DNA from: Amorphochlora amoebiformis
Lineage: Eukaryota > Cercozoa > Chlorarachniophyceae
Direction: 5' to 3'
DNA: 64,000 bases
NCBI GenBank assembly: GCA_054601695.1
Contig: BAAHQB010000238.1
Span: 1 to 64,000, forward strand
Below, one piece after another: positions 16,986 through 55,135 of the stretch. Both the position numbers and the translations under genes were made by a program. Below the pieces are notes generated by a model. The model was not told the DNA's origin. It did not search any database and saw nothing but the letters and a program-made list of their open reading frames with translations. How positions within the stretch are numbered: the first letter of the stretch is position 1; the number at the start of each line of letters is the position of its first letter.

Positions 16986-17022
<37 letters not shown>

Positions 17023-17436
17023 ATATGTGTATATGTATATGTGTATATATGTCTATTTGAAGGAGTATGATGAATTGTTGAACAGCATGGGGCGCGGTTG
17101 GTTGTTTGGTTCAACTCACTTGACAGGAGGGGAGCCTCGCCGCGATACGGGTTCAAGTGACCTCACAGGAGGGGAGGGGAGGGAGGCTTCAAGGAAGTAT
17201 GTATGTAGGCGAAATCAACCGACAATGCGACGCAACCCATGAAACTGTTAGTTAAATCAAGTGCAAAGTCGGACCTCGTAGATCTCATATATGTCGCATC
17301 AGATATTTGGCGCGGCTGATATATGCGCATCTACTTGATCGAAATCTCCCACTCACTGACGTACGTACAAGTAATGCTCAAATATACCAGTTGTCCATCT
17401 CATCTCCGTACACTGATCCGCACTTTCGATTCTATG

Positions 17437-17481
<45 letters not shown>

Positions 17482-17613
17482 TAACATTTCATGATTCGAT
17501 CACCACCTCATGCGCAATGATACGATCTAGAATCTAGATGATGATGCGTGTGCAGCATAATCTAGATAATTATATGCCATTATGGGCCAAACGATTATCA
17601 TGCGCAATGATCT
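15371..17613. repeat. Small tandem arrays and unique spacer, no gene seen
   Basis: Holds two direct copies of a roughly 65-bp unit around GGAGAGTTGTTAGTATGTG (15385-15510). A 28-bp array with GCATGATGTATGTTGACG runs 15724-15880. A degenerate CACGAATGCTTCACATGAA array runs 16540-16780, and CAAACAAAC-type repeats run 16805-16890. (TA)n occurs at 16890-17045 and 17440-17476. The remainder (15900-16440, 17060-17420) is unique sequence with only short, unrecognised open frames. Confidence 0.7.
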
Positions 17614-18130
17614 ACGGATTGTTACCTTGTACCCTAAGCGTGTATGGATCCTATGGCGGATTGCAACGTTGTGAGTAGCTTGTACCCTAAGCGTGTTTGG
17701 GTCCTATGGAGGATTGCAACGTGTTGAGTAGGTTGTAGAATAAGCGTGTAAGGGTCCTATGGCGGATTGCAGCATTGCAGCGTTGTTAGTAGCTTGTACC
17801 CTAAGCGTCTTTGGGTCCTGTGGAGGATTGCAACGTCGTGAGTAGCTTGTTGTATCCTAAGGATGTTTGGGTTCTATGACGGATTGCAGCGTTGTGTACT
17901 AGTCTGTGTAGCATTGTACTCTTGCCACCAGCCCCTAATTCGGCCTTCATTGGGCATGGACATACTGTATACCTGTCATATTTACTCATGACAGAAACAA
18001 ATGCATATAGATTGAATACCTTCTACATTACATATATATACTATGACAATATATATATATATATATATATGAATAAAATATAACTGTGCATACGACATGT
18101 ATAAACAGTTAGAATGAAATATGATATCAA
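17614..18130. repeat. Dispersed duplicated segment, copy B
   Basis: Longer copy of the element at 15008-15370, with six tandem units instead of about four. It carries the same TTCGGCCTTCATT junction, then a TA-rich stretch and AAACAGTTAGAATGAAAT. Differences are scattered substitutions plus unit-number changes. Confidence 0.8.
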
Positions 18131-18351
18131 ATTTTACGTATATATGAGCATGCATATGCATATATATATATATATATATATGTATAGCAGTACGTATTGT
18201 GAATATTTATATGCATATATATGTGTAGATATATATGTATAGCCGAACGTACACATATATATATATATAGTATATATACTATGTATAATATACTAATAGT
18301 GTATACTTATACGTATATGTACTAATATATAATGTATGTATATTATTCGAC

Positions 18352-18387
<36 letters not shown>

Positions 18388-18564
18388 ATGTATATGTACA
18401 TGCATATGTGTATATGTGTATGTATTGTATGTATGCGCATGTGTATATGCTATATTCATATGTATATGTATATGTATATGTATGTGTATATGCATTTGTA
18501 TATGTATGTGTGTATATACATGTATATGTGTATGTATGTGTATATGTATATGTGTACGTATATG

Positions 18565-18648
<84 letters not shown>

Positions 18649-18784
18649 CATATATATATATATATATATATTGTATATTTATATATATACATATACATAG
18701 ACATTAATATATATTTATAATATATTTTACATATTATATATATATGTATGTATATATACTAATATAATATATATATATATATGT

Positions 18785-18831
<47 letters not shown>

Positions 18832-18997
18832 ATGTATATATATGTATATATGTATATCTATATATTATATATAATATTATAGATACGTAGTTACGATGTA
18901 AATAGCAAGAGATGACACAGCTCGATGAGTAGATCATGTTTAGTGAACACCCGGTAGTATACCCAGCAACCGGGTAGTGCCTATGTGAATATGTATG

Positions 18998-19052
<55 letters not shown>

Positions 19053-19150
19053 CCAACATATACACTCACACACACAATATATATTATATAAATATGTATA
19101 TATATATGTATGTATAACTATATATACATATATATATATATAGTGGATCT
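18131..19150. repeat. (TA)n/(TATG)n zone containing the short copy of the dispersed element
   Basis: (TA)n, (TGTATA)n and (TG)n tracts. 18876-18992 is the short copy of the 12096-12405 element. It joins the left part (ending GAGTAGAT) directly to the right part (CATGTTTAGTGAACA) without the GGAGATC array. No coding signal is seen. Confidence 0.85.
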
Positions 19151-19356
19151 AGTAGAGGTATTAGAGGTAGTAGAGGTATAGCCTGGCCCATCCACGTCCT
19201 CTAGAAGTAGGTCCTAGGTACTAGAGGGGTACTACCAGCGTTGTAGTCTGGCCCATACACTAGATCCCATCTGCCAGTGGTGCGACGATAACATCCACTA
19301 TATAGCCCAAGTATTTAGCCGATACTCTTAGCCTGGATAACTGGTCCGGTTAGTGT

Positions 19357-20520
19357 CTAGACGTCCCTTACAGGGTCGAGGAAGTCGGGGATGTTAAGAT
19401 GCATGGTCTGCTCACTCTTCTTCTTCAGGAACCTATCGACCGCGTCCGCTATCCACTCGTTATGGTAGTACTCGCTCCGACGGTTGTCCTCACTCTTTTC
19501 GCCGCCTTGGCCCACCTGCACAAAAATGTACGCAATAAGATAAACGTATGGAAAATATCATGCCAATAGCGAAAGATGATTGCCATTTTCCTTTTGGACC
19601 ACGGGAACATGGAGCTCGACAGAACATTCGACTTCCCAGACGGCAAAACCCGACAGGACGAGCAGCCCCACGCCCATGACTCGCCCTTCTGTGCGCGCCT
19701 TTTCGCGGACCAGAGGTAAATTATCTTCATCCATGATTTCTTAACATCTTGGGAAGGCCAGCGGTCGGGAAAGAGGGGGGGGTTGGCGCTAAGGCAAGGC
19801 GGGCGGCTGCGATGGCGGGAATATGAGATGAAAGTTGTGTCATCGGCCTTGCCGTGGAGAACGAGGACGTATCTCACATATGACCCCATGAGCAAGAACA
19901 ATCAAAATCATGGCTATAACGGCATCTACTAGCTTCGAAGTGTGCAAGACTAATAATATGTCTTTTCATAATATGAAAACACTGGATGATCATATCAAGC
20001 ACTTCCATCCGAGACGGATTAGATCGCCGCCCCGTGTAGATTTGACCCCTCCACCGCTCCCACCCCACGAAGACCACAAAGCACTCCATCTGCACTCTCA
20101 CCCCACAAGTACTTGCCGACATTCTTTTCCGCGAACACACTTCAAAAGTCCAGAACGCGTCATCGACTCCACCCTCTTCCCCGACGACTACGTCGTTTCC
20201 TCAGGGCTTCAATGCTGTTGTTCAGGTCCCCGGTGAAAGCATCCATCTTCTGGTCCAAGCTGTAAATTCTCTCCACGAGGCGTGAGCGTTGGACAGCTTT
20301 TAAGATCTTGGTCAAAATCTTTTTGTACGCCCGAAATTTTACCCCAACATATCCATCTCATGTCACTATGGGTGACACAGGGTGACAGTTGTCACTTGGC
20401 GTGACAGGGAAAGATCGGGGCTGCTTTTGAGACCTCGGCCGGGATAGGGCGTTTGATGGGCAGATGGAGTGCGAAAATAAAGCCCGCATACGAGTTTGGA
20501 AAGAAGTTAAAGTACGTCAT
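19357..20520 (-). CDS. Tentative multi-exon gene, unknown function
   Basis: Coding-like islands on the minus strand with plausible splice sites. A first island starts at ATG 20518-20520 and reads MTYFNFFPNSYAGF. A second, around 20195-20345, is strongly helical (AYKKILTKILKAVQRSRLVE ...DQKMDAF). A third, around 19595-19737, begins MDEDNLPLVREKART. The last exon, 19357-19515, starts after TGCAG and reads YYHNEWIADAVDRFLKKK ... IPDFLDPVRDV before TAG. The order of joining and several phases could not be fixed. The last exon is 53 codons including the stop. No domain is recognised. It lies head-to-head with the sulfotransferase-like gene, with about 1.1 kb between. It may be a pseudogene. Confidence 0.4.
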
Positions 20521-21329
20521 TGGATGGTATGTAATGTTGTGATTTTTTAGATCTAGGGGAGTAGAGTGTAAACCGGACTAGAGCTAGCTGTTGGTGTGAG
20601 GGCTGTGACGTATGGTGTTCGACGTATGATGCTGACACCGTCCGAGACATTGAGCAATTGGAGAAAAGAGGGATACAACTACTAGTACTTGCCTCGAGCC
20701 ACGTGTGGAAGCCCATCGGGGCATATTTGCTACAGATTGTGCTGTTAACAAATCATGCTCATCGTTCGGAGTTGGGATGTGTGTGGGCGGGGGGGGATTA
20801 CGTGTGTGGGGGGGGGGGGGGGGGAGTTGCGTGTGTGTGTGTGTGTGTGTGTTTTGTGCAAGCATGCGTGTGCGCGTGTGCGAGTGGCGTTTATTTGTAG
20901 TTGTTGACCTATGTACATTGGCAAGATGGGCGGTAAGTTGAGGCAACGGTTCCCTCTGAAGAAGGATCTAGAAAGGCATTACCCAACCAACAAAACAATT
21001 ACCCGGATAATCAACGAAACAATTACCCAGATACAGATTAATCCTTTGCTTTTGATGTCTTTTTCATCCAACACAACAAACATGTGCTTGTCATCCAACA
21101 CCACAAAACACCCGGGCCTTGATAAGCATGCTGGCCAACCTCACCCAACACAACAGAACATGTGCTTGTCATCCAACACCACAAAACACTCAAAACCTTC
21201 ATAACCATGCCATCCAACACAACAAAACATGTGTTTCATCCAACAACACAAAGATAACTATGCTGATCAGCACTACAAAACACTCCTAACCATGCTGCCC
21301 AACACCTACACTCGATATCATATACCAAA

Positions 21330-21368
<39 letters not shown>

Positions 21369-21376
21369 ATATATAA

Positions 21377-21437
<61 letters not shown>

Positions 21438-21472
21438 GTGCATATTGCAATGCATATACTTACATATACAAA

Positions 21473-21537
<65 letters not shown>

Positions 21538-21612
21538 CGTGTGTGTGTGTGTATTTGTGTGTGCTTGTAGAGAACATGACAAGCATGTCTGATTCGTCCT
21601 TTGTGCACGCAG
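20521..21612. other. Intergenic spacer with G-run, (TG)n and tandem repeats
   Basis: Contains a run of G at about 20790-20825 followed by (TG)n to 20880. An array of about 50 bp with CATCCAACACCACAAAACA runs 21065-21260. (TA)n blocks occur at 21335-21430 and 21477-21535, followed by (TG)n. The divergent start sites of the minus-strand candidate and the plus-strand sulfotransferase-like gene face each other across this spacer. No promoter element is recognised. Confidence 0.6.
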
Positions 21613-21616
21613 ATGG

Positions 21617-30549
<8,933 letters not shown>

Positions 30550-30798
30550 TACCCAACATAATAATAGATTAGACAACCGCATGACACCTACCATATCTAT
30601 CACCCAACATCACACAACTGCATGACACCTACCATATCTATTACCCAACATCACACAACTCACCACTTGTGATGCATGAGCACTTGTGATTGATGACCAC
30701 TTGTGATGCATGAGATGAGCACTTGTGATTGATGACCACTTGACTTGCAATACATGAGATGAGCACTTGTGATATTTGAGTAGTGCAGTACAGTGCAG
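30550..30798. repeat. Tandem repeats downstream of sulfotransferase exon 11
   Basis: Copies of a roughly 45-bp unit with CATGACACCTACCATATCTA (starting inside exon 11 and continuing to 30660), then GATGACCACTTGTGATGCATGAG units to 30775. Because the exon 11 stop lies in this array, the stop may be repeat-derived. Confidence 0.75.
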
Positions 30799-35217
<4,419 letters not shown>

Positions 35218-36647
35218 AAGGCTACTAATATTATATATTATGTTGCAAAGCCAAAAGGATTCACCAGCTGGTACTTACTGGTTGACATGCTGAATCTTTG
35301 AATAATGACTAGACTAGCTAGACTCAGTACACAGTGCAAGAGTAACAACACGTCCATGTATGTTCATAATGACTGCAAGATTCACTCGTATTGGTTTTGT
35401 TGAGATAATATGGAGCCTAAGAACGAACTAGATGAAGATTGTAATTCAGCCTGGCTAGCTATGAACATTTACTAGATTTAATTTGTTAGGAGATTTACAA
35501 CTTGAAACTGTACTAGTGTAATTAAGACGGTGAATGCAATCTCTAGAATCTAGGCAATTGTAACAGACTCTGGCCAGTCACTAGAGACTAGCCCTAGAAA
35601 CTAAAGACAATTATCTCAGAATGATTGTAAGTTTTGTTATTAATAACTTATTATCAGTCGACTAGAACAATGTCTCTAGAGAATGTACTGGATGTAGCGT
35701 CTAGAGCGTAAGCGTGTCTAGATGACCAGAATCTGTCACCAGATGATCGAGATCTAGTAGATGATATGCCAGTCTCTACTATGAGTCCAGTAGATCCAGT
35801 CTAGCTAGTAGATTGATGAATCATTGATCCGCGAGTTGATGAAGAATACCAAATCAATTAAAGTGGTTAACAACCTCGTCACGTAAACTCTAGATCGACG
35901 GTACGTAAAAGTGAGTACAACTTGTTGAACACACTGGAAAGAAAGGGTGGAAACATTGTTGAACATTGTACGTATTCGTTGTTAACTGTCATTTGTTCCG
36001 CTAATTTTGATATAGAGTACATGTTGATATGTATGTATTGTAGTACATCGTTTGGATACTTACAGAAATACGCATGAAGTTGATACGCATGTTGTTAATA
36101 AGTTGATACGTATGTATATAACATATGGATATGTATGTTGGTACGTATGTTAGTACGTACATTGTTGTGCGTATGTATGTACGCATCTGTATACGTGCGT
36201 ACGTAGTAGTACTACATACAGATTTGCTTACATATTTGGTATTCGTTGGCATACGTATCTGGTTTATGCGTATGGTATACGTATGTGGAATATATACGCG
36301 TACGTATGTGGTATTGATACGTATATCTGGTGTGTATATGTATCTAGTGGTAGATCCAGACTAGATCTACTAGATGTACTAGATGTAGATGTATATATAC
36401 TGGCTTTGTTTAATTACGGCACTAGATCTAGTAGACTTTATATATTCTAGATATTCTTTAAATTCTAGACGTTAATTCAAGACTGGTTCGGCAGATCTGG
36501 ACTCATATGACATGAGAAGAGATAGATGTACTATATGTATCTACTAGATCTACTATCATAATATAAGTTTACACACAATATATTATGCTACTGCGATCTG
36601 GACGTCTAGATTATGTGTGTTGTATGTATATATGGTATATAATGTAC

Positions 36648-36703
<56 letters not shown>

Positions 36704-37022
36704 ATGTATGCACATACTTATAAATGCATGTGTGAAATATAATAGTTATGTATCTAGATATGATCAGTGATACACATTGTGTGGATGTGCATGTATGTGT
36801 GGTAGTGCTTGTTCATTTGGAGTATTGAAGTTTTAATGGTTTAATTATTCCTTATTAACAAATCAAAATAGAATTAGTCAGGTAAGCAATTTCCTCGCGA
36901 TCGTCATCCGTTTGCAAGACAAGACGACTTACTGCCCACTGCTAGACTCTTCCAAACGCGTAAAAGCCTACATGTAAGGCTATAGTTTTGGGCCGACCGC
37001 ATAAAACAACGTGGCGAGCTGC
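35218..37022. other. Intergenic region rich in CTAG tetranucleotides
   Basis: Convergent spacer between the plus-strand Cys/His-rich exons and the minus-strand LPOR gene. 35290-35830 and 36350-36620 are crowded with CTAG and TCTAGA/ACTAGA motifs. 36040-36330 is rich in GTACGTATG motifs. (TA)n occurs at 36650-36690. I find no gene. Confidence 0.6.
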
Positions 37023-44059
<7,037 letters not shown>

Positions 44060-44412
44060 ACTATCGAACCTGTGAGATATGGGCGCTGGAGGGTATACTT
44101 TCCACGCTGTGCACGCCACTGTGATTGCCGAAGGCGACCCGCTGTCGGACGGCAAAAATAACTCTTTGGTCCTCTTGGCCCTCTTAGGCCCCTCTTATAT
44201 CAATATACAATAACACACATATTGTGAGAAGATACCAATATAACAAGTTTAGATAACCTTATATCTCACAATTCACATATCTACCACCCCCCTTGATATA
44301 TCTCAAGATCAATATCCAATATATCTCTGCAACAGCATACCCTCTCACTTACTTCCGAAAAAGCCGAAGAGATAATCAGAAATAAATTTTTCAAACTTTG
44401 CGGCTTGCGCAG
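44060..44412. other. Divergent intergenic region upstream of LPOR
   Basis: Between the LPOR start (minus) and the first candidate plus-strand exon. It is unique, moderately AT-rich sequence with no microsatellite. Probably holds the LPOR promoter, but no light-responsive or core motif can be named. Confidence 0.5.
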
Positions 44413-47991
<3,579 letters not shown>

Positions 47992-49588
47992 GAGACGGCC
48001 GATTTTCTACTTTAGGATACTCAGGAAGTGTTTAGAGTTCATGGAGAAATGCGCTTCAGAAGAGGGTAAAGTCGAAGGTGGAGGTCAGCAAGGGGACGAG
48101 AGAAACATCGCTATCGCTACCCTCAACCGAGCGAATCAAATCTACGATATCATGGCCGAACATGCCACACCCGAAGGTATGTATTTTCCTTCCTTACTCT
48201 AGCCAAAGGATTCCAAAGGATTTCAAAGGATTTGAAAGGATTCGTTTGGATTCGGGCTAGGGTTAGCTTTCAATTAGGGTTAGGGTTAGGGTTAACCTCC
48301 AACAGCACATCAAGACGCGATGTAGTCGTGTTCCAACTAGACGTCCAATCACACTTGAAACCGAATTTATACCCTCTCTCTCCCTCGCAAATCTATCCTA
48401 ACCAGTTCGGCATTTTAAGATCATGAAAAAGCTCGCAGAAAGGGCCTTAGATCACGGGGCCGCGCTCACTTGGACGAGGATGGAACTCGCCCGAAAACTC
48501 CAGACACGAAACAAAAGCATTCAACTTGAAGAAAGTAGACGAAACAACAGGTGGTTTGAGTACCAATGAGGCAAAAAAAGCCTTCCGCTCTCTCTCGTTC
48601 TCTCTCGTTCTCTCTCGTTCCCTCTCGTTCACTCTCGTTCTATCTGTCTCTCTTCTTACCTTGTCTCGCACTCTCTCTTCTTTCCTTGTCTCACAGTCTC
48701 GTTCTCTCTGTCTCCCTTCTTACCTTGTCTCATCATAATCTCATTCTCTCTGTCTCTCTGTCTCATAATCTCGTTCTCTCTGCCTTTCCCTTCTTACCTT
48801 GTCTCATAATCTCGTTCTCTATCTCCCTCCTTACCTTGTCTCACCGTCTCGTTCTCTCTGTGTCTCTCTCTCTTCTTACCTTGTCGCATAGTCTCATTGT
48901 CTCCTGCCCCTCCGGTATCCCCCTGTTGAAATGAGGTAATTTATGCTCGCGAGACCATTATCAACCTCAAGTCTTCGTCCTACGAATGTATGTATGTGTA
49001 TATTATCTACATACATATAGATATATATATATATATATATATGCAAGTATGAAGACGTATAAAATACAAATATATGCAAACACAAATATAACTCAAGGGC
49101 ACGTATTTGCATGAGGCCAACAATGCAAGAATGATTGAGTTTGAATGCATGAATTTGGTACACCTCGTAGACGGGACAGAGAGAACGCGCGCGCAGTTGT
49201 GGGCAAACTCCTCGACAGGGTCGTCCACACACTCAACACTTGCGAGCAGAAGCGACAAGAGGAAGGCCAACAAGCTGCAAAACAGCAAGCCTCATCGGCC
49301 AATGAGGACAAGAGTCCCAGAGGTAGTCGTCTGAGCGAAATAGTGAAGAGGGTGATTCTAGAGGTAGAGGATGGACGATCAAAACTCGAGGACCTGATCG
49401 GCGTCGACGGCGTTTCTCATAAGGATATAAGTGCATCCTGGGAGTCCAAAGTCGACTTCACACGCCTGGTTGATAGCCTCGATGGCGTTGACGGATTCGC
49501 ACACCTGTCGCCGTCTCAGCCCACGGCCCTCATGAACTCCATCATATCTTTTCAATTGGTATATAAAATATATAAATATTTATATATG

Positions 49589-49627
<39 letters not shown>

Positions 49628-49670
49628 TTTCTCGTGTGTGTATATACATGTATATCTTTATATGCATACA

Positions 49671-49725
<55 letters not shown>

Positions 49726-49798
49726 GTATATATATTTACATCTAAATGTATATATATATGCACTATATATGATTATATATACATATATATATATACAT

Positions 49799-49847
<49 letters not shown>

Positions 49848-50447
49848 ACTAATAAACATAAGTACATAAAACGTATTTCCACTATATATGTATACACATA
49901 CACACATATTTATTATATACACATACACAATTTTGTACGTAAACATAAATTGAATGTTTAGTATGTTCGGGAAAGTAGTAAGTCGATAAAGAGCGTCATC
50001 CAAACCATGCGCTCCAAAGGAATCCCTCCTACAAATCATGCCTACAGGTAACAAAACTGTCGCAAAACACAACATTAAAACAAAACTGTCGCAAAACACA
50101 ACATGACAACCACGACCACGCCTCACCACACCGAACCGAACAAAACCGCCCTCACAACACAATATATCTCACAAAAACTCACCTAAGTTCCAAAATCTCA
50201 CAAAAATTTGAGGTAACAAATGGTCACCTGACTACATCTGTCGGCACAAATTGAATTCAAAAGGCTCCCTTACCATTAAACACAATACAAAAACAGCAAA
50301 AAAACACACACACACCGTGACTATATAAAAACCTGTCAAAAGAGAGCTTCTAATCTATATTATGTATATGTCAAAAGAGAGCTTCTAATCTATATATATA
50401 TGTATATATGTATACATACATACACAGATAGACATATGTATACAGTG

Positions 50448-50484
<37 letters not shown>

Positions 50485-50601
50485 TATATATATAATACAT
50501 ATATTATATATAATATATATATGTACGTATAAACTTAGAAGATATATTACTTATAATATGTATTTAGATTGATATATATTTATATATATACACATATATA
50601 C

Positions 50602-50633
<32 letters not shown>

Positions 50634-50664
50634 ACACATGCGTACATAAATATTAGTACACACG

Positions 50665-50720
<56 letters not shown>

Positions 50721-51368
50721 TATACATATTGATATGTGCGTGTGCTTGTGTTTGATATGCGCGTGGTTTTGTGTTTGATGTCTCTGTGTGTGCGTCTGTG
50801 TGTGTGTGTGTGTGTTTGATATATGTGTGTGCTTGATATGTGAGTGCGCGTGTTTGGGTTTGATGTGTGTGTGTGTTTGATATGTGTGCATTTGTGCGTG
50901 TGTTTTTTTGTGTTTGAAATGTGGTGTGTGTGTTTGTGTGTGTTTGTGTTTGTGCTTGATATGTGATGTGTGTGTTTGTGTTCGTGTGTGATGTGTGTGT
51001 TTGTGTTCGTGTTGATGTGTATGTTTGGTGTTTGTGTGTGTGTTTGATATGTTGTTTAGGTGTTTGATACGTGTGTGTTGTTTAGGTGTCTGATGAAAGC
51101 CAGTTCGTTGCATGGGGCCCAACAGGAAGTCATTTTCTACTTCAACGAAAAGGCATGTGCATGCACTACGACAGACATCGAAAACAAGCACTTAGATTAC
51201 GATAACCACTTGTAGATAGAGAGAGAGCGAGTAGAGAGAGAGATTAAGATGTCAGAGAGATGTGTGTAGAGAGAGATGTAGAGAGAGAGCTGCGGAGAAG
51301 GAGAGAGGGTGGGAGAGAAGCGCGAATGGTTGTGAGAGAATATCTCATAGAGCGCTTGTGAGAGAGAT

Positions 51369-51415
<47 letters not shown>

Positions 51416-51965
51416 CATATGTATATCTCTCTCCTCTCAATCTCTCAATCTCTCTCCCTCTCTCAATCTGTCTCTTTCTTTATCTATGTGTATGTGCCTA
51501 TGTGTATATATGTGTGTGTGTTTGTAGCTATGTGTATGTGCCTATGTGTATATATGTGTGTGTGTTGTGTGATTAGAAAAAAATTGGCCTGGAAATGAGT
51601 CCGGAAGAGTACTTCCTTTACATGCGAGCCCTATGCATCGTAAAGCCCCACCTCGATCTGGGGTATCTCCACCATCTCACGACACTCCTGGAAACAACCC
51701 ACCCGAAGAATGTTCACCACGAGCTCAAGCAACCCTCGGTGTCGCTCAAGCAAAAGGGGAGTGGGGTTTGGGTTTTGGGTGATTCGGGCTTATACGCCTT
51801 GCTTGGCCTGGACTTGGGAGACAAAGTGGTTCACTCAACGCTTCGAAGTAGGCAGTACCTCTCCTCTTCGGAAACGCACAAACTTGACGTACTTTCAAAA
51901 AAAAACACATTGACAGAAATTCAATCGAATGATACACATTAACACAATATAAATATGTACATATG

Positions 51966-52000
<35 letters not shown>

Positions 52001-52146
52001 TACATAAATATAATAGATATTGAGAAATATATTATATTATTTGACATGATTTTATATCAAAAAGTTTAAATATATATATGTATGCATGCATGCATTTATA
52101 CATGAATGTCATATGTGGTATTTATTTGCATATGTATATGTGTATG

Positions 52147-52204
<58 letters not shown>

Positions 52205-52397
52205 ATATATATATATATATATATATTGTAAAATGTATGTGTTACATATTTATATGTATATGTATATGTGTGTGTATATGTGTATGTATTTATTTATATA
52301 CATATATATATATATATATATAATATACATTTTCATGGATGTAACATATACATAATATATATATATGTATATGTATATGTGTGTGTGTACAATATAA

Positions 52398-52435
<38 letters not shown>

Positions 52436-52483
52436 CACATACATATATATATATATATATTTATATGAATATATATATATATA

Positions 52484-52528
<45 letters not shown>

Positions 52529-52609
52529 GTATATATATATATGTATATACATGTGTACACATGCTGCAATACACATATACACATACATATATATATATAT
52601 AGAAAACGC

Positions 52610-52665
<56 letters not shown>

Positions 52666-52674
52666 GATTTTAAC

Positions 52675-52760
<86 letters not shown>

Positions 52761-53474
52761 GTGTGTATGCATATGTATACGTGCACGTATATTATTTGTT
52801 TTGATTATATATGTGTATAGGTATATATGTATAATGGACACGAATTGATGTATCTGTATGCATGTATAATATGTCTAAATAGCAATAATATAGAGAGGAA
52901 AACAAGATACATAAAGTTCGAATCTACATATTCATGTATACAGCCATGAATACAAGTATTTATGTCTTTTAAATTGAATCAGAGGAAATTTGGTCACGTA
53001 TTGGGATTGGCATGCCAACGAGTAGCCCTCGCCCAACACATTGAGTTGGTCGACCTCCACAAGCAACACAACCAACAACAGCAGCCCGTCAACGGCCAAT
53101 ATTTTTACCACCCCAACACCCCTGTCCCATCCTGGACCTACTTGACGGTCCTCGAATCCATCGAGCCGAGTTCTGAAAGGTTAAAATGTGAGATAAAACG
53201 GCAAACAGCGTTGTCCAACAAGTGCTCCACCCTGCAAGTTGATCTTAAGCATGCTGCACTCACCTGGAAGTACATTGCGCAGCTCGTGGAACATCTCAAG
53301 CAGGATTTCCGCACGAGGGCTCAGGGTGGGCAAGTGCTTGGGAAGGATGGAGCTGCTTTGAGCGATAAAAAGACACACGAAATCTCGTTTAGGTATATGC
53401 ACTTAAGCAAGAAGCTCACGTCGCTCGTCGACAAAATGTCTTATTTGACGTCCAATCACCAGCTTTACCAATAA
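47992..53474 (+). CDS. PPR-like / coiled-coil protein, 5' end unresolved
   Basis: Seven exons in phase: 47992-48176, 48406-48550, 49171-49558, 49962-50047, 51086-51152, 51577-51765, 52983-53474 (TAA). This gives about 384 residues from the first firm exon. Exon 1 carries [14 protein letters not shown] and [17 protein letters not shown]; exon 2 is a charged helix ([16 protein letters not shown]). Exons 4-6 join as [33 protein letters not shown] and [19 protein letters not shown], spacing and residues that resemble tandem pentatricopeptide repeats (two-helix, 35-residue, RNA-binding in organelles). The last exon is long and helical ([17 protein letters not shown]). The intron after exon 5 uses GC instead of GT. 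No targeting peptide can be judged because the start is missing. The PPR reading is from motif spacing and needs a profile search. Confidence 0.6.
48257..48292. repeat. Short interstitial telomeric repeat in an intron
   Basis: GGGCTAGGGTTAGC followed after a few bases by TTAGGGTTAGGGTTAGGGTT (three to four TTAGGG units, G-rich on the plus strand), in the first PPR-like intron. Confidence 0.85.
48585..48900. repeat. Pyrimidine-rich CTCTCGTTCTCT array in an intron
   Basis: Units such as TCTCGTTCTCTCTGTCTC and CCTTCTTACCTTGTCTCA repeat to about 48900. The plus strand is almost free of A apart from these words. It lies between PPR-like exons 2 and 3. Confidence 0.85.
49559..51085. repeat. Introns with (TA)n, (TG)n and TGATATGTGTGTG repeats
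   Basis: 49559-49961 and 50048-51085 are PPR-like introns. They hold (TA)n at 49670-49720, 49808-49845, 50450-50482 and 50675-50715, and a (TG)n-like array with GTTTGATATGTGTG words at 50740-51060. 50048-50340 is unique sequence apart from a short direct repeat of CAAAACTGTCGCAAAACACA. Confidence 0.8.
51153..51576 (+). other. Probable GC-AG intron
   Basis: Joining AACGAAAAG (51152) to AAAAAAATTGGC (51577) keeps phase and rebuilds a continuous repeat helix. The intron then begins GCATGT and ends GTGATTAG. The AAG-GC context is the usual one for GC-AG introns. The only nearby GT (51157) would create a stop at the junction. Confidence 0.6.
51766..52982. repeat. Intron of (TA)n before the last PPR-like exon
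   Basis: Begins GTTTGG. The first 170 bp are unique. 51960-52800 is mainly (TA)n and (TATG)n. The last 180 bp are unique, ending TTGAATCAG. Confidence 0.8.
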
Positions 53475-55063
<1,589 letters not shown>

Positions 55064-55135
55064 GGCCTCCACTGGGAATCGAACCCAGACGTCGTGCTTA
55101 CAAGGCACGCATGCTACCATTATCATTATAGAGGC
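55064..55135 (-). tRNA. tRNA-Thr (anticodon UGU)
   Basis: The reverse complement folds as a standard cloverleaf. Acceptor GCCTCTA pairs with TGGAGGC (one G-U). The D-loop has TGGTAG. Anticodon stem CGTGC/GCACG encloses loop CTTGTAA, giving anticodon TGT. The T-arm is CTGGGTTCGATTCCCAG with the box-B word GGTTCGATTCC. No intron. CCA is not encoded, as usual in eukaryotes. The identity is by anticodon only. Confidence 0.9.

Noticed and set aside
50580-51191. 203-codon minus-strand frame of His/Thr/Lys
   Set aside because: It is a translation of (TG)n-like intron repeats and overlaps a plus-strand exon.
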